A program made the position numbers and the translations under genes. Shown here piece after piece: positions 46,406 to 54,390 of a DNA stretch of 64,000 nt. The DNA is from Paeniglutamicibacter psychrophenolicus (GTDB taxonomy: Bacteria > Actinomycetota > Actinomycetes > Actinomycetales > Micrococcaceae). The stretch lies in the NCBI RefSeq assembly GCF_017876575.1, contig NZ_JAGIOE010000001.1, forward strand, positions 4,196,443-4,260,442, in the 5' to 3' direction. The notes beneath the pieces were generated by a model. The model did no database searches and was not told where the DNA came from. It saw only the letters and a list, made by a program, of their open reading frames with translations. Each line of letters opens with the position of its first letter. The first letter of the stretch is position 1.

Positions 46406-47878
46406 TTACTTGACCTGGTCCGCGGATTCGGCGGCTGCGCCGGAATCCAGTGCGGACCTGAATGCGGCCTCCGCTGCGGCGGAACCGGGGCGCTTGGTGA
46501 TCGTCCAGCCTTCCGTGTTGCGTTGCGGGGCCACGGTAAGGGCAAGGGCCCCGGCCGGAACGTTCTTGCGGACGATGGCGCCGGCCCCCGTGTAGGCGCC
46601 GTCCCCGATGGTGACCGGGGCGACAAACACGGTGTTGGAGGCGGTGCGCACGTGCGATCCGATGACGGTGCGGTGCTTGTTGACGCCGTCGTAGTTGGCG
46701 GTGATGTTGCCACAGCCGATGTTGGTGTATTCACCGATTTCGGCATCCCCGGCATAGCCCAGGTGCGAGAGCTTGGACCCACGGCCGACCGTGATGTTCT
46801 TGGTCTCGTAGAAGGCGCCGATCTTGGCGTCGGGGCCAAGGTTGGTCTTGGGCCGCAGGTAGGCGAAGGGGCCAACCGACGAGCCTTCGGAAATGGACGA
46901 GTCGGTGACGTCCGAGCGAACGATCTTGGCCCCGCGGCCGACATGCGTGTTGACCAGGGTGGTGTCCGGACCGATGACCGCGTCGGTGCCGATCGCGGTG
47001 CTGCCGTGAAGCTGGGTCCCCGGCTTGATGGTCACGTCGTTGGACAGGGCCACGTCGACGTCGATCCAGGTGCTGTCCGGATCAATGATGCTCACCCCGG
47101 CGCGCATCCACTTCTCCAGGATGCGGCGGTTCATTTCCTTGCCGAGCGCGGCGAGCTGGACGCGGTCGTTGGCGCCCTCGACCTGCCAAGCATCCTCGGT
47201 CACGACGGCTGCGACGCGGCCCCCGGTGGACCGGGCAATGCCCAGCACGTCTGTCAGGTACATTTCGCCCTGCGCATTGTCGGTGGTGACCTCGGCCAGT
47301 GCGGAGCGCAGCACCTGCGCGTCGAAGGCGTAGATGCCGGAGTTCACTTCGCGGATGGCACGTTCGGCGTCGCTGGCATCCTTGTGTTCGCGGATGCCGG
47401 TGACGGTCCCGTCCTCGGCGCGCAGGATGCGGCCGTAGCCGGTGGCATCCTCGAGCAGCGCCGTGAGTACCGTGACGGCGTTGCCCTCGCGGTCGTGGGC
47501 GGCAACGAGTTCGCCAAGGAGTTCGGTGGTCAGCAGCGGGACGTCGCCGTAGGTGACCACCACGGTGCCTTCGAGCGCCGGATCCAGCTTCTCCAGGCCC
47601 TGCTGCACGGCTCGGCCGGTGCCGGGGATTTCGTCCTGGTCGGCAATGATGACATCGGGCTGGATCTGCAGGAGGTGCTCAACGACGCGTTCGCGCTCAA
47701 AGCGGACCACGGCAACGAGAGTTTGGGGCTGGAGTCCCTCTGCCGCGGCCAGCGCGTGCCCCACCATGGAACGGCCACCGAGTTCGTGCAGGATCTTGGG
47801 TTTTGCCGATTTCATTCGGGTTCCCGCCCCTGCGGCAAGAACGATGACAGCGGCTGGTGCGTTGGCGTGAACGCTCAA
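46406..47878 (-). CDS. glmU: bifunctional UDP-GlcNAc pyrophosphorylase / glucosamine-1-phosphate acetyltransferase
   Basis: This 490-residue enzyme makes UDP-GlcNAc for peptidoglycan and surface glycans. The N-terminal uridylyltransferase has LAAGAGTRMKSAKPKIL (about residues 14-30). The C-terminal half is a left-handed beta helix with hexapeptide repeats and the acetyltransferase residues in the NYDGVNKHRTVIG region. The start codon is TTG, supported by AGGGAG 8 bases upstream; a weaker codon may limit its level. A Glu/Ala-rich tail extends the C-terminus. It sits between tRNA-Gln and prs, as in mycobacteria. Confidence 0.96.
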   Translation of the reverse strand: MSVHANAPAAVIVLAAGAGTRMKSAKPKILHELGGRSMVGHALAAAEGLQPQTLVAVVRFERERVVEHLLQIQPDVIIADQDEIPGTGRAVQQGLEKLDPALEGTVVVTYGDVPLLTTELLGELVAAHDREGNAVTVLTALLEDATGYGRILRAEDGTVTGIREHKDASDAERAIREVNSGIYAFDAQVLRSALAEVTTDNAQGEMYLTDVLGIARSTGGRVAAVVTEDAWQVEGANDRVQLAALGKEMNRRILEKWMRAGVSIIDPDSTWIDVDVALSNDVTIKPGTQLHGSTAIGTDAVIGPDTTLVNTHVGRGAKIVRSDVTDSSISEGSSVGPFAYLRPKTNLGPDAKIGAFYETKNITVGRGSKLSHLGYAGDAEIGEYTNIGCGNITANYDGVNKHRTVIGSHVRTASNTVFVAPVTIGDGAYTGAGAIVRKNVPAGALALTVAPQRNTEGWTITKRPGSAAAEAAFRSALDSGAAAESADQVK

Positions 47879-47974
47879 GATTGGTACTCCCTGTACATTG
47901 GCTAGCCGGACCGGCCGGGCCAGGCCTCACCATTCTATCCCGGGAAAAGTCCCGGAAATTCAATGGGTGATGTG

Positions 47975-48046
47975 TTCCGCCCATAGGATTCGAACCTATA
48001 CTCCACAGCTCCAAAGGCTGGGGTGCTGCCATTACACCAGGGCGGA
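47975..48046 (-). tRNA. tRNA-Gln (anticodon UUG)
   Basis: This 72-base tRNA has an acceptor stem TCCGCCC/GGGCGGA, a D arm GTGT...GCAC, an anticodon loop CTTTGGA with TTG at positions 34-36 and a T loop GGTTCGAATCC. The CCA end is not encoded. It lies upstream of glmU on the same strand. A small G/C hairpin (about 47941-47956) follows but is not a clear terminator. Confidence 0.95.
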
Positions 48047-48185
48047 ATGTGCGTTGAGCTCGCCTCACCGGCACAGTGAACTATTCTGCCACGACTGGGG
48101 CCATGGATGCGACTTGGACAAAGGCGCGTGTCAGTCCCCCGGTCACAGCCCTGCGGCTAGGCCCTGTTTATGCCATACCTGTGGT

Positions 48186-48191
48186 TACCAT
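48186..48191 (+). promoter_or_regulatory. -10 box of the tetR gene, leaderless type
   Basis: TACCAT ends 7 bases before the ATG at 48199. The -35 is weak. Confidence 0.4.
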
Positions 48192-48198
48192 GATCACT

Positions 48199-48864
48199 AT
48201 GAGCCCCACCGCACGCCCTCGCACGCGCATGACCGGAGTACAGCGCCGGTTGCAGCTGATCGACATTTCACGCCACCTCTTCTCCCTGCGAGGTGTCGAC
48301 GGGACCACGATCGAGGAAATTGCCCGGGCAGCCGGCGTGTCAAAACCCGTGGTTTACGAGCACTTCGGCTCCAAGGAAGCGCTCTACATGGAAGTGGTCA
48401 CCAACGAATACCGGGAACTGCTGGCCCGGATCACGGAGTCGCTCTCCGGCGAGGAGGATTCCTCGCGCGTGCTCCTGGAAAAGGCTGCACTCGCGATGCT
48501 GACCTACATCGAGGAATGCACGGAGGGTTTCCGCATCCTGGTGCGCGACGCCCCGCCGTCACAGCCCGAAGGCACGTATTCCACGCTGTTGACCAAGGTC
48601 ACCGAACAGGTCGAGCACATCCTGGCCGACGAATTCACCCACCGGGGATTCAGTGCCGAGGACGGCTCGATCTACGCACAGATGCTCGTGGGCATGGTCG
48701 CCATGACGGCGCAATGGTGGCTGGATGCCAGGCACCCCGACAAGCGCACCGTCGCCGCCCACGTGGTGAACCTTGCCTGGTACGGCTTGACCGGCCTGCG
48801 CAAGGAACCGGGTTTGCGCGATGGGAATACCGAGCACGTGGGCGAGCGGACCGAACAAAACTAA
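48199..48864 (+). CDS. TetR family transcriptional regulator
   Basis: This 221-residue protein has a TetR HTH at about residues 18-62 (IDISRHLFSLRGVDGTTIEEIA ... KPVVYEHFGSKEALY) and a helical ligand-binding C-terminal half. It is the counterpart, by position, of the regulator beside glmU in mycobacteria (Rv1019), so its location is conserved while its targets remain unknown. I chose the ATG at 48199 because it sits at leaderless spacing from TACCAT; the ATG at 48190 would add three residues. It is divergent from the tRNA-glmU-prs unit and is followed by the start of the polysaccharide locus. Confidence 0.88.
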   Translation: MSPTARPRTRMTGVQRRLQLIDISRHLFSLRGVDGTTIEEIARAAGVSKPVVYEHFGSKEALYMEVVTNEYRELLARITESLSGEEDSSRVLLEKAALAMLTYIEECTEGFRILVRDAPPSQPEGTYSTLLTKVTEQVEHILADEFTHRGFSAEDGSIYAQMLVGMVAMTAQWWLDARHPDKRTVAAHVVNLAWYGLTGLRKEPGLRDGNTEHVGERTEQN

Positions 48865-48970
48865 GCAGCATCATTCCCCCTTAGCCCTTGCACCCCGGCT
48901 ACGTTCTGGCCCATGGTTGGAAAGAGGCAGCTGAGTCCTGCAGCGAATCAGATTTTTGGGGGGAATGGAA

Positions 48971-49555
48971 ATGATTCATGTTGAGCCAAGCGCCGATGTC
49001 GCATCGGACGCATCTCTGGGTGCCGGAACCAATATTTGGCATCTGGCCCAGGTGCGCGAAAACGCCGTTCTGGGTGTCGAATGCAATGTTGGCCGCGGTG
49101 CATACATCGGGCCCGGTGTTCGCCTGGGAGACCGGTGCAAGATCCAGAATTATGCCCTGGTTTATGAACCCGCGGTCCTGGCCGACGGGGTTTTCATCGG
49201 CCCCGCGGTCGTACTGACCAACGACTTGTTCCCCCGCGCCATCAACCCGGACGGATCCTTGAAGTCGGGTGACGACTGGGACATGGTGGGCGTGAGCATC
49301 GAGACCGGGGCATCCATCGGCGCCCGGGCGGTGTGCATCGCACCGCTTCGGATCGGGAAGTGGGCGACCATCGCCGCGGGTGCCGTCGTCACCAAGGACG
49401 TTCCCGACTACGCAATCGTCGCCGGAGTCCCCGCCAAGCGGGTGGGCTGGGTCGGCGAAGCGGGCCATCCCCTGGCCCTTGCCGACGGCCACTGGACGTG
49501 TCCCGTGACCAATGCCCGCTACCTGGAATCCGACGGCCGGCTGCAACCGGCATGA
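48971..49555 (+). CDS. left-handed beta-helix acyltransferase (WbpD/WlbB-like)
   Basis: This 194-residue protein is made of hexapeptide repeats (IHVEPSADVASDASLGAGTN ... GRGAYIGPGVRLGDRCKI), typical of sugar N- or O-acetyltransferases such as those acting on UDP-3-amino sugars in polysaccharide pathways. The histidine usually catalytic in such enzymes is not obvious, and activity is inferred from the family. I chose the ATG at 48971, 7 bases after GGGGGG; earlier in-frame codons lie too close to that G run. Its TGA overlaps the ATG of the VanZ-like gene. It is the first gene of the plus-strand arm of the polysaccharide locus. Confidence 0.85.
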   Translation: MIHVEPSADVASDASLGAGTNIWHLAQVRENAVLGVECNVGRGAYIGPGVRLGDRCKIQNYALVYEPAVLADGVFIGPAVVLTNDLFPRAINPDGSLKSGDDWDMVGVSIETGASIGARAVCIAPLRIGKWATIAAGAVVTKDVPDYAIVAGVPAKRVGWVGEAGHPLALADGHWTCPVTNARYLESDGRLQPA

Positions 49556-50007
49556 AGTGGCTGGCCCGCTCTCGGAGATGGGTCGGCTTCCTGCTCCTGG
49601 CATATCTGCTCGGGGTGGTCATCGTTGTGTTCATCGTCCGGATTGGTGACTTCAGGTTGCCGGAGCTTGTGTCCGGGGTCCTGCTCACCCTGCAGCAGCA
49701 CGGTTTCGGCGCCGGGGTGCGATTCGGCCATGTCGAGGCCGCCGCAAATGTGCTCTTCTTCGTGCCACTGGGGGCACTGCTCCCGTTGTGGTTCAAAAAT
49801 CGGCGCTGGCTCACTTCGTGGCTCGTCTGTGTCGGCGTCTCGTTGATCGTTGAAGCGTTCCAATTCGTCTTTCTCAGCGATCGGGTCGGTTCGGTGAGAG
49901 ATGTCATCTGCAACGGACTCGGGGCTGCCCTGGGCGTGGTACTTACGTGGTTCCTGACTGAAAGTAGAGTACGCATCGGCCCAAAGCCACCTGTTCCCTC
50001 CCCCTGA
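49552..50007 (+). CDS. VanZ-like membrane protein
   Basis: This 151-residue protein has a first helix near residues 11-31 and further helices near 61-78, 85-105 and 117-137. The VanZ-family conserved region is NVLFFVPLGALLP followed by LIVEAFQFVFLSDRVGSVRDVICNGLGAALG. VanZ proteins affect glycopeptide resistance in some bacteria and otherwise have no settled role; they are often found near cell-surface polysaccharide genes, as here. It overlaps the acyltransferase by ATGA and precedes the glycosyltransferase fusion by 75 bases. The basic C-terminus is short. Confidence 0.87.
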   Translation: MKWLARSRRWVGFLLLAYLLGVVIVVFIVRIGDFRLPELVSGVLLTLQQHGFGAGVRFGHVEAAANVLFFVPLGALLPLWFKNRRWLTSWLVCVGVSLIVEAFQFVFLSDRVGSVRDVICNGLGAALGVVLTWFLTESRVRIGPKPPVPSP

Positions 50008-50082
50008 CAACGCATAGATTGGACTAAATGGGGAGGATCGGTACCGGGTACCGGTCTCGTGTGAACTGCCTTGGGGGGCGCA

Positions 50083-52833
50083 ATGCAACAGGTCGATCTC
50101 GTCGGTGTCATCGTTGACCTTTTGGACCTTGATGATGCGTTGGATCGGGTCACCGAACGGGCACGTTCCTCCGAACGGGTAGATGCCGGCCATCGCCCGC
50201 TGTCGGTGGTGTCGGCCAATCTGGATCACATCGCGCAATTCGGCCGTCTCGGGCGCTGGTATGACACATTGGATTACTCGCTGGGCATGCCGGTCTCGGG
50301 TTCGGCCACTTCGGTGCGGCACGGGACCAACGGAGATGACTGGCTTGTTCTGCTTGACGGAGCACCGCTGGTTGCCGAGGCAACGCGGCTGACCGGAAAG
50401 ACCTGGCCCCGGCTCGCGGGCAGCGACATCATCGGCCCGCTTCTGGACCGGGCGGAGAGCGAAGGGTTAAGCGTCGGCTTCCTGGGTGGGTCCTATGTGG
50501 TTCAGCGGGTGCTCTCCCGCACCGTCACCAGAAACCGCCCCAATCTCAAGGTCAGCGGCTATTGGGCACCGGACCGCAAGGATCTCGTGGATCACCAGGC
50601 CTCGCTTGGGTTGGCTGAGTCCATCAGGTCGTCGCACACGCAGATACTGGTTGTCGGGCTGGGCAAACCGCGCCAAGAGCTTTGGATGGCCAAATACGGT
50701 CTTGCCACCGGGGCAAACGTCTTGTTGGCTTTTGGCGCCGTCGTGGATTTCCTTGCCGGAAGCATTCAACGCGCACCCAATTGGGCAAGTGCAAACGGCT
50801 TGGAGTGGGCATGGCGCTTGGCACTTGAACCCAGGCGGCTGGCACGCCGCTACCTAGTGGACGATCCACCCAGTCTTCTGCGGCTGAAGAAAGAGAGTCG
50901 GCTCCTGCCCGCGCCGAAACCCGCACTTCAACCTTCCTCGGACTCCCCGGAACACAGCCTCAAGGATCTGCTCCCGATGTCCCGGGAGACGGAGACTCCC
51001 GGACGATTTGCCGCATCCGGCCAACACGCCGATGTTGCGGTCCTTGCCGTCACCTACAACAACGAAGACACCGTCGAGGACCTGGTGTCGAGTCTCCGGG
51101 AGCAAGCCAATGGCCTGAGCCTCCGCGTCGTGGTCGCCGACAACGGCTCGAACGACGCGACGCTCGAGCTGCTCTCCATGCATGACGACGTCATGGCCGT
51201 TTCCACGGGAGGAAACCTCGGTTATGCCGGTGGCCTCAACGCCGTGATGCGGCATGCCGGGGACTGCGAGGCCGTTCTGGTTCTCAACCCGGATCTCCGC
51301 GTCGAACCCAATGCGATCGCTCTGCTCATGGATCGCATGCGCCGCTCTGGTGCCGGGATCGTCGTGCCCCAGCTACTGGAATCGGACGGGTCGACCTACG
51401 TGTCGCTGCGCAGGGAACCCAGCATCGCGACGGCAGTGGGTGATGCGCTTTGCGGAGCCAGGTTCACCGGCAGGCCGGGCTGGGCATCCGAGCTGGACTA
51501 CGATGCCGAGAGCTACCAGCATCCCCACCGCATTGACTGGGCCACCGGGGCCGCGCTGCTCATCGAGTCCTCGCTGGCCAAGCGGCTGGGTGCGTGGGAT
51601 GAACAGTTCTTCCTGTATTCCGAAGAGGTCGACTATTTCCGGCGTGCCCGCGAAGGCGGTGCGAGCATCTGGTACGAACCCGCGGCGCGCATGACGCACC
51701 ACATGGGTGGCTCCGGCTCCTCAGCATCCTTGAACGCGTTGATGTCCATCAACCGCATCCGCTATGTCCGCAAGTATCACGGGAAGAACTACGCCAGCGG
51801 TTTCCGTTCGGCGGTCCTGCTGGCCGAAGCGTTGCGCGTCTACAAGCCCAGCCGGCGCGGAATCCTGAGAACCTTGCTTGATGAGAACAGCTGGGCCGAC
51901 CTGCCTCGGCCAAGCGCCGGCGCCCAGCAATCACCCAGCGCCGATTTCCCCTCCGGGACCGTCATCATCCCGGCACACAACGAGGCCACCGTCATCGCAC
52001 GCACCCTGGAGTGCCTGGCCGAACTGGCATCGACCGAGGCGGTGGAAGTCATTGTCGCCTGCAACGGGTGCTCCGACGAAACGTTCCGGATTGCTTCGTC
52101 CTTCCCGGGTGTCAGGGTCATCGAGGTCGATGCCGCGTCAAAGGTTGCAGCATTGAACGAAGCGGATGAGATGGCCACCAGGTGGCCTCGCGTATATCTG
52201 GATGCCGACATCGAGATGACTCCAACCGCATTGAAAATGGTCTTGGACCGGCTCGCGAACAGCGACGTCCTTGCCGCTCGGCCTGCATTTGAATACGACG
52301 ATTCGCAGGCAGCCGCCCCGGTGAAATCCTTCTACAGGGCACGACGCAGGATTCCCGCCACGAATCAGGCCCTGTGGGGAGCCGGAGTCTACGGGTTGAC
52401 CGAGGCAGGACACGCGAGATTTGGAAAGTTCCCGGATTTGACGGCCGATGACCTCTTCGTCGACCAGCAGTTCGAGCCGTGGGAGAAGGCGATACTCAAC
52501 ACTCCCCCGGTTCGTGTGGTGACACCCCGTACTGTCGAAAGCCTGTTTGCAATCTTGCAGCGCAATTACCGGGGGCAGCAGGAGTTTGTGCGTCAGCAGG
52601 CGGATGCAAAGAATTCCGTTGGACCGGTGCCCACGACTTTCCTGGGCAGCGGAGACACCGGGTCGAGGAGAACGGTGCGCCAGCTCATTGGCTCCGTTCG
52701 CGGGCCCGTGAGCGCATTCGACGCCTTGGTCTATGCGTCGTTCGTGGTGCGCGCCAGGCACAAGCAGAAGCGTGCATCTTTGGTCTCCCCCGGCTCCATG
52801 TGGGAGCGCGACGAAAGCAGCCGGGCGGTCTAG
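50083..52833 (+). CDS. trifunctional glycosyltransferase fusion: GT26 (WecG/TagA/CpsF) + GT2 + GT2
   Basis: This 916-residue protein comprises three enzymes. Residues about 1-265 are a GT26 domain: VVSANLDHIAQF carries the conserved Asp, and VVGLGKPRQELWMAKYG is the family signature. Residues about 316-600 are a rhamnosyltransferase-like GT2 domain (VLAVTYNNEDTVEDLV, LNPDLRVEPNA, EQFFLYSEEVDYFRRAR). Residues about 625-840 are a second GT2 domain (VIIPAHNEATVIARTLE, YLDADIEM, LTADDLFVDQQF, QRNYRGQQEF). GT26 enzymes add the second sugar to a lipid-linked first sugar; the GT2 domains may add the next ones. I chose the ATG at 50083 after GGGGGG. No frameshift is seen and the domains are intact. 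Confidence 0.9.
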   Translation: MQQVDLVGVIVDLLDLDDALDRVTERARSSERVDAGHRPLSVVSANLDHIAQFGRLGRWYDTLDYSLGMPVSGSATSVRHGTNGDDWLVLLDGAPLVAEATRLTGKTWPRLAGSDIIGPLLDRAESEGLSVGFLGGSYVVQRVLSRTVTRNRPNLKVSGYWAPDRKDLVDHQASLGLAESIRSSHTQILVVGLGKPRQELWMAKYGLATGANVLLAFGAVVDFLAGSIQRAPNWASANGLEWAWRLALEPRRLARRYLVDDPPSLLRLKKESRLLPAPKPALQPSSDSPEHSLKDLLPMSRETETPGRFAASGQHADVAVLAVTYNNEDTVEDLVSSLREQANGLSLRVVVADNGSNDATLELLSMHDDVMAVSTGGNLGYAGGLNAVMRHAGDCEAVLVLNPDLRVEPNAIALLMDRMRRSGAGIVVPQLLESDGSTYVSLRREPSIATAVGDALCGARFTGRPGWASELDYDAESYQHPHRIDWATGAALLIESSLAKRLGAWDEQFFLYSEEVDYFRRAREGGASIWYEPAARMTHHMGGSGSSASLNALMSINRIRYVRKYHGKNYASGFRSAVLLAEALRVYKPSRRGILRTLLDENSWADLPRPSAGAQQSPSADFPSGTVIIPAHNEATVIARTLECLAELASTEAVEVIVACNGCSDETFRIASSFPGVRVIEVDAASKVAALNEADEMATRWPRVYLDADIEMTPTALKMVLDRLANSDVLAARPAFEYDDSQAAAPVKSFYRARRRIPATNQALWGAGVYGLTEAGHARFGKFPDLTADDLFVDQQFEPWEKAILNTPPVRVVTPRTVESLFAILQRNYRGQQEFVRQQADAKNSVGPVPTTFLGSGDTGSRRTVRQLIGSVRGPVSAFDALVYASFVVRARHKQKRASLVSPGSMWERDESSRAV

Positions 52834-53247
52834 AACCCTGGCTCCAGGAGCCCAGCCCAGCTGTCGCCGACGGACGGCAAACGTAGTTGTTGTTGTCCAG
52901 TGGTATGGCCACGCTCGATCACGGCCGCCTTGGCGACGATCAGTCACGTTGCGCTGGCGATGACTCCGCGATCTATCCGCTCGTGGTGGGCCTTGAGGAC
53001 CAACCGTCGCCGGGCTTGTTGGTTGCCGCTACTACGTGGCCAAATTAAGTGACGAACCCATTTCCTGGTCGTCGCAGCTCTCCTCCCACCGGCAGACCAG
53101 AACCAAGCCAGCCCTAAATTTTTCCAAGGCGGTTGCAAGGGCGCTCAGAGCATTGCCGCCTCCAGCTCACCAGGCCGAGCCACGATTGCCCAAACACCTC
53201 GAATCTGAACACCTATTCATGCAGTTGCATCCTTCGGAAGCAATCGC
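52834..53247. other. 414-base intergenic stretch between converging polysaccharide genes
   Basis: Only short frames without coding character or recognisable similarity are present. Composition shifts toward A/T along it. No good terminator is seen for either neighbour. It could be a decayed insertion, but I see no identifiable remnant. Confidence 0.45.
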
Positions 53248-54327
53248 TTAGCCGGTCCTATCAGGCTGCTTATCAAATCGACGCTTCAACCGCAGCAGCG
53301 GTTTCTCTACGTAGGTAAAGGAGATTGCGGGAATGATGAAGCAGACGGCCAGTTTCGCGGCAACGCCCGGCAAACTGGAACCCATGAAGGTCATAACCGC
53401 AATCAGCGGAAGATTCCAAAGATATATCCCATATGAACGCTGCCCAATCCAAACCATAGGCCTGGTGGATAACAGTCGACTGAACAACCCATATTCCTGT
53501 TGATCCAAATGCAATATAAATATAGCCGTCATGACTCCAATCATGATGTTCCCACCGTAATTGTAAAAATCAAAATTCAGCAAATTCTTGATCAACTCAT
53601 AGCCAACAAGAAACAAGATGGCAAACCATGCGACTAGCGAAGGAACTCTGCTACCCGCCTTCGACACCAGGATCGCGGCGCCACACCCGATCAGAAGCTG
53701 AGCAGATCGCGTGTCCGGGGCATAGTGCAGCCGCTCTACACTCCAATCGAAGACGACGAAGGCGACCAAGGGATAGGTGGTGGCGATCAGGATCAGCAAA
53801 ACCACTGACGCTTTAAAGAACTTGGAAAAACGAAAGAGTAGAACCAGAACCAACGGCCAAACAAAGTAGAAGTGCTCCTCCACGGATAAGGACCAAGTTG
53901 GTAGCATGGCACCCAAATCCGCTATCGAAAATGCCGTAAACCAACTCGACGAATACGTAACGGCAGCAAATATTCCAAAAAGAGTTTCATCGTGCTGCGG
54001 AAGGCCAGGAATCAGGGAATATACAACCAAGAGAACCACGCACGCGAGAAAAAGAGCGGGGAACAGTCGAAGGGCCCTGCGCATGTAGAATCTTTTGAAT
54101 GAAAACTTCTTATTAACCTTCAACTCTTTCATAATTATTCTGGTTATCAAGAATCCGCTCAAAACGAAGAAAATATCTACGCCAATGAACCCACCTGGCA
54201 GAAGCTCCGGACGCGCATGAAACACCATAACGCTCATGACTGCGATGGCACGCAACCCGTCAAGTTGTGGCTGATAACCCGTGGTTGAGCGAATCAATGC
54301 TTCGTCTTGCGCGCTGCTCCGCGTCAT
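53248..54327 (-). CDS. acyltransferase-3 family (OafA/YrhL-like) membrane protein
   Basis: This 359-residue protein has about ten membrane helices. Landmarks are LDGLRAIAVMSVMVFH (the catalytic His region), GFIGVDIFFVLSGFLIT, YMRRALRLFPAL and WSLSVEEHFYFVWPL, all typical of acyltransferase-3 proteins that O-acetylate or succinylate sugars across the membrane. It lacks the C-terminal SGNH domain found in some relatives. Codon use is clearly more A/T-rich than the surrounding genes (many AAA, GAA and TTC/ATT codons), suggesting later acquisition. The ATG at 54327 has AAAGGAAG about 8 bases upstream. It would decorate the glycan made by this locus. Confidence 0.92.
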   Translation of the reverse strand: MTRSSAQDEALIRSTTGYQPQLDGLRAIAVMSVMVFHARPELLPGGFIGVDIFFVLSGFLITRIIMKELKVNKKFSFKRFYMRRALRLFPALFLACVVLLVVYSLIPGLPQHDETLFGIFAAVTYSSSWFTAFSIADLGAMLPTWSLSVEEHFYFVWPLVLVLLFRFSKFFKASVVLLILIATTYPLVAFVVFDWSVERLHYAPDTRSAQLLIGCGAAILVSKAGSRVPSLVAWFAILFLVGYELIKNLLNFDFYNYGGNIMIGVMTAIFILHLDQQEYGLFSRLLSTRPMVWIGQRSYGIYLWNLPLIAVMTFMGSSLPGVAAKLAVCFIIPAISFTYVEKPLLRLKRRFDKQPDRTG

Positions 54328-54390
54328 GATGCTCTTCCTTTGTTTTACCGACCGTCTATGATGGCTGGTTGCTTTTGCGCTCTGCCTTGT

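Noticed and set aside
47941-47957. A small G/C hairpin after tRNA-Gln as a terminator
   Set aside because: The stem is short and the tail is not T-rich; glmU follows on the same strand and read-through is possible.
52944-53138. A 64-codon minus-strand frame in the gap between polysaccharide genes
   Set aside because: There is no ribosome-binding site, no similarity I recognise, and composition unlike real genes here.
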